Assembly (NCBI RefSeq): GCF_000515395.1
Contig: NZ_KI911782.1
Span: 4,866,070-4,930,069 of the forward strand
Length of the DNA stretch: 64,000 bases
Reading direction: 5' to 3'
DNA from: Jiangella gansuensis DSM 44835
GTDB lineage: Bacteria; Actinomycetota; Actinomycetes; Jiangellales; Jiangellaceae
Position numbers and translations under genes: made by a program. Each line of letters starts with the position of its first letter. Position 1 is the stretch's first letter. This document shows positions 1 through 9,134 of the stretch, in pieces. Below the pieces are notes generated by a model that did not search any database, was not told the origin of the DNA, and saw only the letters and a list, made by a program, of their open reading frames with translations.

Positions 1-1402
1 TCGCCGAGGCGAGGTCGCGGGCCAGCTCGCGCACCGGCTCCATGGTCTCCAGCACGACGTCGACCTTGGCCGGCAGGTCGGCCAGGTCGCGCACCACGGA
101 GCGGATCTCGTCGCCCCACTTGGTGCCGCGGACCTGCCCGAGGTACAGCCCGACCAGGAAGCAGGCGATCATCTGCGTCAGGAACGCCTTGGTGGAGGCG
201 ACCGCCACTTCGGGGCCTGCGTACGTGTAGAGCACGGCGTCGGATTCCCGCGGGATGGTGGCGCCGTTGGTGTTGCAGATGGCGAGCACCCGGGCGCCCT
301 GCTCGCGTGCGTAACGCAGCGCCATCAGGGTGTCCATGGTCTCACCGGACTGGCTGATGGCGATGACCAGCGTCTGCCGGTCGACGACGGGGTCGCGGTA
401 GCGGAACTCGCTGGCCAGCTCGACCTCGCAGGGCAGCCGGGTCCAGTGCTCGATGGCGTACTTGGCCACCATGCCCGCGTGGTACGCGGTGCCGCAAGCG
501 ACCACCACGACCTTGTCGACCTCGCGCAGCTCCTCGTCGGACAGCCGCATCTCGTCCAGCGACAGCAGGCCGTCGTTGCCGACCCGTCCGAGCAGGGTGT
601 TGGCGACCGCCTTGGGCTGTTCGGCGATCTCCTTGAGCATGAAGTAGTCGTAGCCGTCCTTCTCGGCGGCAGACGCGTCCCAGTCGACGTGGTAGCGCTT
701 CTCTTCGACGACGTCGCCGTAGAAGTCGGTGAGCGTGACGTCGTCGGGGGTGATCTCGACGATCTGCCCCTCGCCGACCTCCATGGCCTCGCGAGTGTGC
801 GCGATGAAGGCGGAGACGTCGGAGGCGAGGAAGTTCTCGCCCTCACCGATGCCGACGACGAGCGGCGAGTTGCGGCGCGCGGCGACGACCCGGTCGGGCA
901 CCTCGGCGTGGACGGCGAGCAGCGTGAACGCTCCGTCGAGCCGGCGGCAGACCACGCGCATCGCGTCCACCAGGTCGGCGCCCCCGGCGACTTCGGACGC
1001 GAGCAGGTGCGCGACGACCTCGGTGTCGGTCTCGGAGGCGAACCGGACGCCGGACTCCTCCAGCTCGGCACGGAGCCTGGCGAAGTTCTCGATGATGCCG
1101 TTGTGGATGACGGCCACCTGACCGGACTCGTCCAGGTGCGGGTGAGCGTTGCGGTCGTTCGGCGAGCCGTGCGTGGCCCACCGGGTGTGCCCGAGGCCGG
1201 TTCCCGAAGTGGGCAGCGGCCGTTCCTCGAGCGCCTTCTCCAGATTGGCCAGTTTGCCGGCGCGCTTGGCCGAGGCCAGTGCGCCGTCGGCGACGACGGC
1301 TACCCCGGCGGAGTCATAGCCGCGGTACTCCAGTCGGCGCAGCCCTTCGACGACGACGTCAAGCGCCGGCCGGTGCCCTGCGTATCCCACGATGCCACAC
1401 AC
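1..1402 (-). CDS. glmS: Glutamine--fructose-6-phosphate aminotransferase (isomerizing), C-terminus cut by window edge
   Basis: Makes glucosamine-6-phosphate from fructose-6-phosphate and glutamine, the first step to UDP-GlcNAc for peptidoglycan. The protein begins MCGIVGYAG, so the catalytic N-terminal cysteine of the class II glutamine amidotransferase domain follows the initiator. The glutaminase domain (about 1-230, with GHTRWATHG and HNGIIENF) is followed by the first SIS sugar-isomerase domain (GTAYHAG, SQSGETMDT). About 467 codons are visible of the roughly 610 usual for the family; the second SIS domain lies beyond base 1. The start is GTG at 1402; no Shine-Dalgarno is visible and a possible -10 lies 7 nt upstream, so the mRNA may be leaderless. 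It is divergent from coaA, and glmM of the same pathway lies nearby. Confidence 0.96.
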   Translation of the reverse strand, partial: MCGIVGYAGHRPALDVVVEGLRRLEYRGYDSAGVAVVADGALASAKRAGKLANLEKALEERPLPTSGTGLGHTRWATHGSPNDRNAHPHLDESGQVAVIHNGIIENFARLRAELEESGVRFASETDTEVVAHLLASEVAGGADLVDAMRVVCRRLDGAFTLLAVHAEVPDRVVAARRNSPLVVGIGEGENFLASDVSAFIAHTREAMEVGEGQIVEITPDDVTLTDFYGDVVEEKRYHVDWDASAAEKDGYDYFMLKEIAEQPKAVANTLLGRVGNDGLLSLDEMRLSDEELREVDKVVVVACGTAYHAGMVAKYAIEHWTRLPCEVELASEFRYRDPVVDRQTLVIAISQSGETMDTLMALRYAREQGARVLAICNTNGATIPRESDAVLYTYAGPEVAVASTKAFLTQMIACFLVGLYLGQVRGTKWGDEIRSVVRDLADLPAKVDVVLETMEPVRELARDLASA

Positions 1403-1409
1403 GGCGGCC

Positions 1410-1415
1410 AGAGTA
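1410..1415 (-). promoter_or_regulatory. Possible glmS -10 box (leaderless start)
   Basis: On the minus strand TACTCT lies 7 nt before the glmS GTG, the spacing expected if transcription starts at the start codon. No convincing -35 is seen. The 71-bp glmS/coaA divergent gap must hold both promoters. Confidence 0.4.
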
Positions 1416-1473
1416 GCCGGAGTCGGCCCCGAGTAGCGCATCGCCCGCACAAGTCGGCCAGAATGAGCCCACC

Positions 1474-2421
1474 ATGCCTGTTGTCCACGACTCCTCGCCG
1501 TTCGTCGACCTGTCCCGCGCGGACTGGGCCCGGCTGCGTGACGAGACCCCGCTGTCGCTCACGGCGGCGGAGCTGGAAGAGCTGCGCGGCCTCGGCGACT
1601 TCGTCGACCTGGACGAGGTTCGCGAGGTCTACCTGCCCCTGTCGCGACTGCTCAACCTGCGGTTGCGAGCCGCCGCCCGGCTGCACGAGGCCACCACGAC
1701 GTTCCTGGGCGGCTTCGCCGAGCGGACACCGTTCGTCATCGGCATCGCCGGATCGGTCGCCGTCGGCAAGTCGACGACGGCCCGCTTGCTGCGGCTGCTG
1801 CTGGCGCGCTGGGCCGAGCACCCGCGGGTCTCGCTGGTCACCACCGACGGGTTCCTGTTGCCGAACGCCGAGCTGTCACAGCGCGGACTGATGCAGCGCA
1901 AGGGCTTCCCGGAGTCCTACGACCGGCGCGCGCTGCTGCGTTTCGTGTCGGCGGTGAAGTCCGGCGAGCCGGTGGTGACGGCGCCGGTGTACTCGCACCT
2001 GACGTACGACATCGTCCCCGACGAGGAGATCACGGTCGAGAGCCCGGACATCCTGCTGATCGAGGGGCTCAACGTGCTGCAGCCGGCGCGGCCCCGCCCG
2101 GACGGCGTCTCCGGCCTGGCGGTCAGCGACTTCTTCGACTTCTCCATCTACGTCGACGCCTCGCCGAAGGACGTCCGCCGCTGGTATGTCGAGCGGTTCC
2201 TGCGGTTGCGTGAGACCGCGTTCCAACGGCCGGAGTCCTACTTCCGCCGCTACGGCGACCTCGACCACGACGCGGCGGTCAAGCAGGCCGAGCAGCTGTG
2301 GGACACCATCAACGGCCCCAACCTGGCGCAGAACATCCTGCCCACCCGCGGCCGGGCCACCCTCACCCTCTCCAAGGGCCCGGACCACGCCGTGCGGCGC
2401 ATCCGCCTACGCAAGATCTGA
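1474..2421 (+). CDS. coaA: Type I pantothenate kinase
   Basis: Phosphorylates pantothenate with ATP, the committed step of CoA synthesis, in the cytoplasm. The 315-residue length matches bacterial type I CoaA. The P-loop [12 protein letters not shown] is at residues 90-101, followed by the TTDGFL and [10 protein letters not shown] motifs typical of the family and a LIEGLNVLQ strand that places it in the PRK/uridine-kinase-like P-loop group. The C-terminus RIRLRKI is also family-like. It starts at ATG 1474 and is divergent from glmS. No second gene follows on this strand; the next gene is convergent. Confidence 0.96.
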   Translation: MPVVHDSSPFVDLSRADWARLRDETPLSLTAAELEELRGLGDFVDLDEVREVYLPLSRLLNLRLRAAARLHEATTTFLGGFAERTPFVIGIAGSVAVGKSTTARLLRLLLARWAEHPRVSLVTTDGFLLPNAELSQRGLMQRKGFPESYDRRALLRFVSAVKSGEPVVTAPVYSHLTYDIVPDEEITVESPDILLIEGLNVLQPARPRPDGVSGLAVSDFFDFSIYVDASPKDVRRWYVERFLRLRETAFQRPESYFRRYGDLDHDAAVKQAEQLWDTINGPNLAQNILPTRGRATLTLSKGPDHAVRRIRLRKI

Positions 2422-2470
2422 AACGATCACATTCAGTAGGCGTGCACCGGGTGGGCGCGTGCGGCAGCCG

Positions 2471-3463
2471 TCAGGCCGACTTCTGGTAGCCCGCGGACCA
2501 GCCGGCAACCCGGTAGCCGAGCGTCTCGTTGATGGCGATCATGTGAGCGTTGGAGTCGGCGTTCCAGGTCCAGACAGCCTGGACGCCCGGCCGGTCGGCC
2601 AGTAACGCGCGCACGTTGGCGGCCTTGACCAGGAGGCCGAGCCGATGACCCCGGTGCGCCGGGTCGACGATGGTGGTGTCCTGGAAACCACACTCGTCGC
2701 TGTCGACGGAGAGCGTGATCACGGTGAGGCCGGCCATGCTGCCATCGGGTGCGAAAGCGGCGGCGTTCCAGGAGCCACGCCGCATCCGCGCACGACGGGC
2801 CTCTCCGGTGCGGATGCGGGCCTCGTCCCACACCTCTGCCTCGTACTCGAGGTCGCCGAGCGGCGCGTCGGTGCTCAACCGCGCCTGCAGGCGCGCGTAC
2901 TCGTCGAGGTACTCGTCCGGGACGTTGTCGCGCCAGGTGACGATGCGGTAGCCGGCGGCGTACGGGCGCGCTGCCTCCTCCGCCGCCGTGATGGCGTCGA
3001 GGTCGAACGGCGGACGCTGCACACGCGAGATCTCGGTGATGCGGCGACTGAAGCCGTTCTTCTCCGCGAACGCGGTGCCGGAGTTGGCCGGCGCACCGGC
3101 CGGACCCTCGAGGTACGTGAGCAGGCTGGTGCGCCCGGCGGCCTTGGCGGCGTCCTCGATCTCCTGCAGCAGTGCCGAGCCGATGCCACGGCGCCAATGC
3201 CCGGGCCGTACGTAGATCTCCGGCTCCCCGAGCGTGAGGTTGTCGCGCAACGGCAGTCCCAGCAGCGCGGCACCGACGGCCCGTCCGCCGTCCTCGGCCA
3301 GCCACAGGCGTGACCCGTGCTGCTCGGTGCCCTCGTAGATGACCTTCAGCTCGCGTTCGAGCCAGTGCGGGCCACCGGGATAGTCGGCTTCGCGCGCGGC
3401 TGCGTAGACCTCGTACCAGGCCGCGAAGTCGTCGTCAGGAGCATTGATCGGTCGGATCTGCAC
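2471..3463 (-). CDS. GNAT family N-acetyltransferase with tandem GNAT domains
   Basis: A probable acetyl-CoA-dependent acyltransferase with two GNAT folds. The first (about 10-160) carries the acetyl-CoA loop in VRPGHWRRGIGSALL; the second (about 185-330) carries VDPAHRGHRLGLL and ends in the usual GYRVAGW strand. Tandem GNATs of this size include mycothiol synthase MshD, but specific support for MshD is lacking and the substrate is unknown. GTG at 3463 is chosen because GNAT domains begin right at the IRPI strand; an in-frame TTG at 3499 would add 12 residues. It lies 74 bp downstream of glmM on the same strand and converges on coaA. Confidence 0.85.
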   Translation of the reverse strand: MQIRPINAPDDDFAAWYEVYAAAREADYPGGPHWLERELKVIYEGTEQHGSRLWLAEDGGRAVGAALLGLPLRDNLTLGEPEIYVRPGHWRRGIGSALLQEIEDAAKAAGRTSLLTYLEGPAGAPANSGTAFAEKNGFSRRITEISRVQRPPFDLDAITAAEEAARPYAAGYRIVTWRDNVPDEYLDEYARLQARLSTDAPLGDLEYEAEVWDEARIRTGEARRARMRRGSWNAAAFAPDGSMAGLTVITLSVDSDECGFQDTTIVDPAHRGHRLGLLVKAANVRALLADRPGVQAVWTWNADSNAHMIAINETLGYRVAGWSAGYQKSA

Positions 3464-3537
3464 GAGTCGAGCGTCGCCGTTCAAGCGGTCGTGCCGCAAC
3501 AGGTTTTCCGATCGGCCGCGACCCGACGCCGGCGACG

Positions 3538-4884
3538 TCAGAGGGCGAGCTCGGCCTGCACGGTGGCGGCGAGCCGGCGCGCGACGGCGTCGGCCTGCTC
3601 CGCGGTGGCCGCCTCGACCATAACCCGCACCAGCGGCTCGGTGCCGGACGGGCGCAGCAGAACCCGGCCGGTGTCGCCCAGTTCTGCCTCCGCCTCCGCC
3701 ACGGCGGCCCGGACGCCTTCGTCGAGCGCGACCCTGCCCTTGTCGACGCCCTTGACGTTGATGAGCACCTGCGGCAGCCGCTGCACGACGGAGGCCAGCT
3801 CGGCCAGCGACCGTCCCGACGAGGCGACCTGGGCGAGCAGGTGCACCGCGGTCAGCACTCCGTCGCCGGTGGTGGCATGGTCGAGCATGACCACGTGGCC
3901 GGACTGCTCACCGCCGAGCGAGTAGCCACCGGCCTTCATGGCCTCCAGGACGTACCGGTCGCCCACGGCGGTGTCGATGACCTCGATTCCCGCCGAGCGC
4001 ATGGCCAGCCGGAAGCCCTCGTTGGACATGACGGTCGCCACCACGCTGTCGCGGCGCAGGGTGCCCTGAGCCCGCATGGCCAGCGCCAGGACGGCCAGGA
4101 TCTGGTCGCCGTCGACCACCTCGCCGGTGTTGTCCACCGCCAGGCAGCGGTCGGCGTCACCGTCGTGGGCGATGCCGACGTCGGCACCGGCCGCGACGAC
4201 CTCGGCGGCCACCACGTCGAGGTGGGTGGAACCGCAGTTGTGGTTGATGTTCAGCCCGTCGGGCTCGGCGCAGACGGTGATGACGTCCGCGCCAAGCCGG
4301 CGCAGCGCCTCGGGGGCGGCCCGATACGCCGCACCGTGCGCGCAGTCGACGACGACGCGCAGGCCGTCCAGGCGGGTCGGTGCCGTGCCGACGACGTGCG
4401 AGATGTAGGTCTCGACACCTTCCGGGTGGTCGCGCACGCGGCCGACCTCGGCGCCGGTGGGCCGGTTCCACGGCTCACGCAACCGGGCCTCGATGGCGTC
4501 CTCGATGGCGTCGTCGAGCTTCTGACCACCCTTGGCGAAGAACTTGATGCCGTTGTCGGGCATTGGGTTGTGGCTGGCCGACAGCATGACGCCGAGGTCG
4601 GCGTCGAGCATGCCGGTCAGGAACGCGACGGCCGGTGTAGGTAGCACGCCGACCTTGAGGACGTCGGCGCCGGCGCTGGCCAAGCCTGCCACGACGGCGG
4701 CCTCGAGGAACTCGCCGGAGGCGCGTGGATCACGGCCGACCACAGCCACCGGGCGCCCGTTGCCGAACGAGCCGGTCTCGCCCAGGACGTGCGCCGCGGC
4801 GACGGAGAGGTCGAGGGCCAACTCAGCGGTGAGATCGGAGTTGGCCAGGCCGCGCACGCCATCGGTGCCGAAGAGACGGGCCAC
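3538..4884 (-). CDS. glmM: Phosphoglucosamine mutase
   Basis: Interconverts glucosamine-6-phosphate and glucosamine-1-phosphate, the step after GlmS on the way to UDP-GlcNAc. The protein starts [12 protein letters not shown], the family N-terminus. It carries the phosphoserine loop SASHNP (Ser104) and the metal-binding loop HDGDADRC, and ends with a phosphate-binding loop [15 protein letters not shown]. The start is GTG at 4884, backed by AAGGAG 8 nt upstream; an ATG 20 codons earlier (4944) lies inside the rpsI terminator hairpin and is rejected. At 448 residues it has the normal family length. It follows rpsI but is separated from it by a strong hairpin. Confidence 0.97.
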   Translation of the reverse strand: MARLFGTDGVRGLANSDLTAELALDLSVAAAHVLGETGSFGNGRPVAVVGRDPRASGEFLEAAVVAGLASAGADVLKVGVLPTPAVAFLTGMLDADLGVMLSASHNPMPDNGIKFFAKGGQKLDDAIEDAIEARLREPWNRPTGAEVGRVRDHPEGVETYISHVVGTAPTRLDGLRVVVDCAHGAAYRAAPEALRRLGADVITVCAEPDGLNINHNCGSTHLDVVAAEVVAAGADVGIAHDGDADRCLAVDNTGEVVDGDQILAVLALAMRAQGTLRRDSVVATVMSNEGFRLAMRSAGIEVIDTAVGDRYVLEAMKAGGYSLGGEQSGHVVMLDHATTGDGVLTAVHLLAQVASSGRSLAELASVVQRLPQVLINVKGVDKGRVALDEGVRAAVAEAEAELGDTGRVLLRPSGTEPLVRVMVEAATAEQADAVARRLAATVQAELAL

Positions 4885-4922
4885 GGAGTCTGCTCCTTGC
4901 AGAGAGAACGGTGAGGAAACAC

Positions 4923-4959
4923 CAACGGCCCCGGAGCCGTGCAACCCCCGGGGCCGTTG
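4923..4959 (-). terminator. Terminator after rpsI
   Basis: Perfect 12-bp inverted repeat (4923-4934 / 4948-4959, arm CAACGGCCCCGG) with a 13-nt loop, starting 21 nt after the rpsI stop. The T-run behind it is weak (GGTGTTTCC), as is usual in high-GC genomes. Confidence 0.8.
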
Positions 4960-4980
4960 AATTCGCGCGGGAAGCGCGGA

Positions 4981-5457
4981 TCAGCGCTTGCTGTACTGAG
5001 GAGCCTTACGGGCCTTCTTCAGTCCGGCCTTCTTACGCTCGGTGACCCGGGCGTCGCGGGTGAGGTAGCCGGCCTTCTTCAGCGCCGGACGGTTGTTCTC
5101 GGTGTCGGCGGCGTTGAGCGCCCGGGCGATGCCCAGCCGCAGCGCGCCGGCCTGACCGCTGACGCCGCCGCCGTCGATGCGGGCGACGATGTCGTAGCTC
5201 TCCGACAGCTCCAGGTCGACCAGCGGCGAGCTGACCAGCTGCTGGTGCACCTTGTTCGGGAAGTACGCCTCGAGGGGGCGGCCGTTGATGGTCCAGTTGC
5301 CGCTGCCCGGAGCGATCCGGACCCGGGCGATGGCCTGCTTGCGCCGGCCGGTGGCGGCCGCGGGCTCGATGGCCGAGGTGCGCGACGGCGCGGACTCGGA
5401 CGTGTAGCTCTGCGGGGTCTCTTCGGTGTCGAGCTGGTCGACGGTGGTCTCAGTCAT
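4981..5457 (-). CDS. rpsI: 30S ribosomal protein S9
   Basis: Small-subunit protein whose C-terminal tail reaches the P-site tRNA. The conserved core runs from [12 protein letters not shown] to the end, with the hallmark [12 protein letters not shown] tail. A ~35-residue acidic, disordered N-terminal extension precedes the core, as in other actinobacteria. ATG 5457 gives MTETTVDQ; an in-frame GTG at 5469 would overlap the rplM stop as GTGA and add four residues. Neither has a strong Shine-Dalgarno, so coupling to rplM translation is likely. It is the second gene of rplM-rpsI and ends in a strong hairpin. Confidence 0.95.
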   Translation of the reverse strand: MTETTVDQLDTEETPQSYTSESAPSRTSAIEPAAATGRRKQAIARVRIAPGSGNWTINGRPLEAYFPNKVHQQLVSSPLVDLELSESYDIVARIDGGGVSGQAGALRLGIARALNAADTENNRPALKKAGYLTRDARVTERKKAGLKKARKAPQYSKR

Positions 5458-5465
5458 GTCCTCAC

Positions 5466-5909
5466 TCACTGCGCGACCTGGCCGATTTCGTACGGCACGG
5501 GCTGCTGGGCCTGGTGCGGGTGCTCCGGGCCCGCGTACACCTTCAGCTTGGACAGCATCTGCCGGCCCAGGCTGTTGTGCGGGAGCATCCCCTTGACGGC
5601 CTTCTCGATGGCGCGACGCGGGTTCTTCTCGAGCAGCTCTTCGTAGGTGGTGGAGCGCAGACCGCCCGGCCGGCCGGAGTGCCGGTAGTCGATCTTCTGC
5701 TCGCGCTTGTGGCCGGTGAGCGCAACCTTCTCCGCGTTAACGACGATGACGAAGTCACCGGTGTCGACGTGCGGCGCGTACACAGGCTTGTGCTTGCCGC
5801 GCAGCAAAGTCGCGGTCTGGCTGGCGAGCCGGCCGAGCACGATGTCGGTGGCATCGATGACGTGCCACTGGCGCTGGACATCGCCGGGCTTGGGGCTGTA
5901 CGTGCGCAC
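5466..5909 (-). CDS. rplM: 50S ribosomal protein L13
   Basis: An early assembly protein of the large subunit. The 147-residue length is normal; the family motifs [37 protein letters not shown] and [16 protein letters not shown] are all present. It is the first gene of the rplM-rpsI pair, with its own near-consensus promoter about 80 nt upstream. In many actinobacteria truA lies a few genes upstream; here it is 21 kb away. Confidence 0.98.
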   Translation of the reverse strand: MRTYSPKPGDVQRQWHVIDATDIVLGRLASQTATLLRGKHKPVYAPHVDTGDFVIVVNAEKVALTGHKREQKIDYRHSGRPGGLRSTTYEELLEKNPRRAIEKAVKGMLPHNSLGRQMLSKLKVYAGPEHPHQAQQPVPYEIGQVAQ

Positions 5910-5991
5910 GGTCGTAGGCCTTCGCTTGGTCGAGAGGATGAATCTGGTCAGTGGCTGGCGTGCCGCGCTCCGGTACGCACAACGACACGAC

Positions 5992-6021
5992 AGAATACCC
6001 GTCGCCGGGCCACATGGTCAA
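5992..6021 (-). promoter_or_regulatory. rplM-rpsI promoter
   Basis: On the minus strand TTGACC (6021-6016) and TATTCT (5997-5992) are separated by 18 bp, a good housekeeping sigma-factor match. The predicted transcription start is near 5985, giving a leader of about 76 nt before rplM. Confidence 0.7.
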
Positions 6022-6129
6022 AACACGGGCTCATGGGAGCTCGCGCTGCATCTCATACTGCCGTACCGAGTCGAGCGTCCATCCGGTGGCCCCGAAGAAT
6101 TCTCGCCCGTTTCCGCGCCCACTCACACT

Positions 6130-6185
6130 CCATGATCATCAAGGCTTTTCCCGGCCCTGGCCGTATCAACTCTCGATGATCATGG
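6130..6185. repeat. Inverted repeat downstream of the CitA-type citrate synthase
   Basis: A perfect 11-bp inverted repeat (CCATGATCATC at 6130-6140, GATGATCATGG at 6175-6185) flanks a 34-nt loop and overlaps the citrate synthase stop codon. It could act as a terminator separating this gene from rplM. Confidence 0.45.
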
Positions 6186-7331
6186 CAGACGCGCCGGGGG
6201 CGGCGGGCCGACGTAGCGGGCGGCCGGCCGGATGATCTTGGTGTCGGCGGCCTGCTCCAGGATGTTCGCGGCCCAGCCGACGACCCGAGCGACCGCGAAG
6301 GTCGGCGTGAACATCTCTCGCGGCAGCCCGCACTGCTCCATGACCACGCCGGCGTAGAACTCGACGTTGGTGTGCAGTTCGCGGTGTGGCTTCAGTTCGG
6401 CCAGGATCGCCTCGACCTGCCTCTCCACCTCGACGGCGAATTCCACGAGCGGACCGCCGAAGCGCTGCGCGATCCCGCGCAGCATCCGCGAGCGAGGGTC
6501 CTCGGTGCGGTACACCGGGTGCCCGAAGCCCATGATCCGGTCACCGGCGAGCACCCGTTCGCGGACCCAGGGCTCGATGCGCTCCGGCGTCCCGATGGCG
6601 TCCAGGGAGTCCAGCGCCCGGCTGGGGGCGCCGCCGTGCAGCGGGCCGGACAACGCGCCGACGGCGCCGGCCAGGCAGGCCGCGACGTCCGCGCCGGTGG
6701 ATGCGATGACGCGGGCGGTGAACGTGGAGGCGTTGAAGCCGTGGTCGATGGTGGAGATGAGGTACTGCTCGATGGCGCGCGCATGCTCGGGCGCGGCTTC
6801 CTGGCCGGTCAGCATGTACAGGTAGTTCGCGGCGTGCCCCAGGTCCTCGCGTGGCTCGACCGGGTCCAGGCCGTGGCCCAGCCGGTACAGCGCCGCGAGC
6901 AGTGTCGGGGTGACGGCGCAGGCCAGCAGCGCGTCGGTGCGGCGCTGCTCGGGGTCGAGGTCGAATACGGGCCGGAACCCGGCAGCCGCACCGGTCAGCG
7001 ACAGCGTCGTGCGCAGCCCGGCCATCAGACCGGCGCCGGCGCCAGAACCGGCACGCACGATCGCCGGCAGCGCAGCGGCCACCGTGTCCGGCAACCGTCG
7101 CAGCGCCGCCACCCGGGCGGCGAACGCCTCGCTTTCCGCCGCCGGGGGCAGCCGGCCGATGACCATCAGGTGCCAGACGTCCTCGAACGTGCGGGCCTCG
7201 GCCAGCTCGACGGCCGAGTACTCGCGGTAGTGGTAGAAGCCCTCCCGGCCGCGGACGTCACCCAGCGCCGTCTCCGTGACGACCACGCCGGCCAGCCCGC
7301 GCGGGACCTGGATCGAACCCGATGCCGTCAT
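6180..7331 (-). CDS. Citrate synthase (CitA / citrate synthase 2 type)
   Basis: Condenses acetyl-CoA with oxaloacetate (or propionyl-CoA, if a methylcitrate synthase). The 383 residues match the short bacterial type II-like form. Substrate and catalytic histidines are visible in DHGFNAST (His197), GPLHGGAP (His232) and GFGHPVY (His271). At the usual catalytic aspartate of NVDFY the protein reads NVEFYAG (Glu324), a conservative change. It ends in RYVGPPPP, almost the same tail as its divergent neighbour. The ATG has GGGAGGAG 8 nt upstream. The start lies 15 bp from a dense set of overlapping inverted repeats shared with the HTH-fused citrate synthase. Confidence 0.9.
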   Translation of the reverse strand: MTASGSIQVPRGLAGVVVTETALGDVRGREGFYHYREYSAVELAEARTFEDVWHLMVIGRLPPAAESEAFAARVAALRRLPDTVAAALPAIVRAGSGAGAGLMAGLRTTLSLTGAAAGFRPVFDLDPEQRRTDALLACAVTPTLLAALYRLGHGLDPVEPREDLGHAANYLYMLTGQEAAPEHARAIEQYLISTIDHGFNASTFTARVIASTGADVAACLAGAVGALSGPLHGGAPSRALDSLDAIGTPERIEPWVRERVLAGDRIMGFGHPVYRTEDPRSRMLRGIAQRFGGPLVEFAVEVERQVEAILAELKPHRELHTNVEFYAGVVMEQCGLPREMFTPTFAVARVVGWAANILEQAADTKIIRPAARYVGPPPPARLP

Positions 7332-7345
7332 GACGATCTCCTCCC

Positions 7346-7389
7346 ATCAATGGTTGAAACCAATGGTAGATATATTGATTTGCGTCAAT
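7346..7389. promoter_or_regulatory. Divergent operator/promoter between the two citrate synthases
   Basis: AT-rich 77-bp gap with nested inverted repeats: TGGTT-GA-AACCA (7351-7362), ATCAAT (7346-7351) with ATTGAT (7374-7379), and ATTGA-N6-TCAAT (7374-7389). TATATT at 7371-7376 is a -10 candidate for the rightward gene. The layout suggests one regulator acting on both genes; the HTH of the rightward citrate synthase is a candidate ligand. Confidence 0.55.
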
Positions 7390-7408
7390 GTCGATCGGAG
7401 GCGCGGTC

Positions 7409-8677
7409 ATGGCCGAGGGACGTCGGCTCACCACCCGGCAGGTCGCCGTCCGGCTCGGTGTGAAGCCGGCGACGGTGTACGCCTACGTCAGCCGCGGGCT
7501 GCTCGCCAGCCGTCGCGGACCCGGCGGCCGAGCCAGCACCTTCGACGCGGACGAGGTCGAACGGCTGGCCCAGCGCGGCCGTGGGCGCTCCGCCGACGAC
7601 GGTGACGGTGCGGGCCGCGGGGCCACGCGGCTACGGCCCGCCGCGGCCGCCTCCGGGCCCACGTACAGCGGCATCACGCTCGTCGAACCGGAGCGGCACT
7701 ACTACCGCGGCGTCGACGCGCTGACCCTCGCCGACGGCTACCGGTTCGAAGAGGTCGCCTGGTGGCTGTGGACGGGCACCATGAGCCGCGAGGCGCGCTT
7801 CACCCCGCCGCCAGAGGCGGTGGTGGCGGCCCGGCGATCCGGCGACGCGCTGCCGCCGCAGAGCGGGCTGGTCGACCGGCTGCGGGTGGCGTCGGTGGCC
7901 GCGGCGGCCACCGATCCGCTGCGCTTCGACCTCGCCCCGCGCACGGTGGCCGGAATCGCCCGCGGCCTGGTGGCGACGTTCGTCGACGCCCTGCCACCGC
8001 GCACCGCCACCGCCGGCAAGGACCCCGCCGCGATTCTGGCCGAGCGGATGTGGCCCCGGCTCACCGCCCGGCCGGCCAGCCAGGCCGCCACCGAGCTGCT
8101 GGACGCCGCGCTGGTGCTGCTCGCCGATCACGGACTGGCCGCGTCCAGCGTCACCGCGCGGGTGGCGGCGTCGGCGCGGGCCCACCCGTACGCCGTCGTG
8201 TCGGCGGGGCTGGGCGCACTGGAAGGACCCTTGCACGGTGCGGCCAGTGGACTGGCGCACCGGATGATCGTCGACGTGCTGGAGCACGGCGCCGACGCCG
8301 TCGTCGCCGAGCACCTGCGGGCGGGCCGGCGGCTGCCCGGGCTGGGTCACCGGCTCTACCCGGGCGAGGACCCGCGCGCCACACTGCTGTTCGACCGGCT
8401 CGCCGGCCTCCCCGGCGCGCAGCGTGCGCTCGCGGCGGCCCGGGAGGTCGTGGACACGACCGCCCGGCGCTTGCCGCTGCACGCGAATGTCGACCTGGCC
8501 CTGGCCACGCTGTCCGTGGCCGCGGACATGCCGCCGGACGCCGGGGAGACGATCTTCGCGATCGCCCGGACCGCCGGCTGGATCGCGCACGCCCTGGAGG
8601 AGTACGACGAGCCACCCCTGCGGGTACGTGTCACCGGCCGCTACGAAGGTCCGCCGCCACCCCAGCCGCTGCCGTGA
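7409..8677 (+). CDS. Citrate synthase with N-terminal helix-turn-helix domain
   Basis: A 422-residue fusion of a MerR/excisionase-type HTH (residues 7-52: LTTRQVAVRLGVKPATVYAYV...) through an acidic-basic linker (55-80) to a citrate synthase fold. The catalytic set is present: DHGLAAS (His241), GPLHGAAS (His276), GLGHRLY (His314) and HANVDLAL (Asp362). The start is ATG 7409, preceded by GGAGG at 8-nt spacing; ATG 7388 has no such site. HTH-citrate synthase fusions are known in actinobacteria, but whether the HTH binds DNA is generally untested. It may work as a partner or regulator of the divergent CitA-type enzyme, whose tail it shares. Confidence 0.88.
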   Translation: MAEGRRLTTRQVAVRLGVKPATVYAYVSRGLLASRRGPGGRASTFDADEVERLAQRGRGRSADDGDGAGRGATRLRPAAAASGPTYSGITLVEPERHYYRGVDALTLADGYRFEEVAWWLWTGTMSREARFTPPPEAVVAARRSGDALPPQSGLVDRLRVASVAAAATDPLRFDLAPRTVAGIARGLVATFVDALPPRTATAGKDPAAILAERMWPRLTARPASQAATELLDAALVLLADHGLAASSVTARVAASARAHPYAVVSAGLGALEGPLHGAASGLAHRMIVDVLEHGADAVVAEHLRAGRRLPGLGHRLYPGEDPRATLLFDRLAGLPGAQRALAAAREVVDTTARRLPLHANVDLALATLSVAADMPPDAGETIFAIARTAGWIAHALEEYDEPPLRVRVTGRYEGPPPPQPLP

Positions 8678-8693
8678 CGCACGCTAGACGACG

Positions 8694-9050
8694 TCAGTCG
8701 TCGCCGTCCGGCAGGTGGCGCACCGCCCAGGCCGAGATCTCGTCGAGCGCCGGCATCAGCGCCTGGCCTCGTTCGGTGAGCTCATAGGAGACCGACACCG
8801 GCGGCCCTTCGTCCACGTGGCGCCGCACCAGTTGCTGGTCGGCCAGCTCGGCCAATCGGTCGGCCAGGACGGAGTCGCTGACCCCGTCGATGGCGCGGGA
8901 CAACTCACGGAACCCGGCCGGGCCGGCACGCAAGCTGCCCAGCACCACAGCGCTCCACCGCTTACCGAGGATGGTGAACGCCCGGGTAAGCGCCGCATCG
9001 GCGCGCACACAGGCCTCGATGGCCGGCTCGCTGTGGACTCTCGCAGCCAT
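8694..9050 (-). CDS. HxlR/DUF24-family winged-helix transcriptional regulator
   Basis: A 118-residue MarR-like winged helix with the HxlR signature: ILGKRWSAVVLGSL, then FRELSRAIDGVSDSVLADRLAEL (recognition helix) and the SYELTERG wing. Cys14 (EACVRADAAL) sits at the N-terminal position that senses electrophiles or disulfide stress in YodB/HypR-type members. It is divergent from an FAD oxidoreductase, the typical target of such regulators. A -10 box (TAGTAT) ends 6 nt before its ATG, so the transcript is probably leaderless and the shared operator would allow autoregulation. Confidence 0.92.
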   Translation of the reverse strand: MAARVHSEPAIEACVRADAALTRAFTILGKRWSAVVLGSLRAGPAGFRELSRAIDGVSDSVLADRLAELADQQLVRRHVDEGPPVSVSYELTERGQALMPALDEISAWAVRHLPDGDD

Positions 9051-9056
9051 ACCGGA

Positions 9057-9119
9057 ATACTAGCGCGAGCGATGTTGCTTCGATTTTCGAAGCCGCTACG
9101 ATTCAGCTTGTAGCTTCGA
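9057..9119. promoter_or_regulatory. Divergent HxlR operator and promoters
   Basis: Rightward promoter: TTGCTT (9075-9080), 16 bp, TACGAT (9097-9102). A perfect palindrome GCTTCGA-TTT-TCGAAGC (9077-9093) lies between the -35 and -10; another half-site GCTTCGA is at 9113-9119. Leftward: TAGTAT (9062-9057) for the regulator. The position predicts repression by steric block. Confidence 0.6.
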
Positions 9120-9134
9120 CATTGAGGGGAACTC

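Noticed and set aside
446..1891. 481-codon rightward frame over glmS and the start of coaA
   Set aside because: It opposes clear GlmS and is out of frame with CoaA; no homology-like motif.
2471..3463. Calling the tandem GNAT protein mycothiol synthase (MshD)
   Set aside because: Architecture fits but tandem GNATs are common in actinobacteria and no MshD-specific feature could be confirmed by eye.
4885..4944. Longer glmM start at ATG 4944
   Set aside because: It lies inside the rpsI terminator hairpin and adds 20 residues not seen in the family; GTG 4884 has a proper ribosome site.
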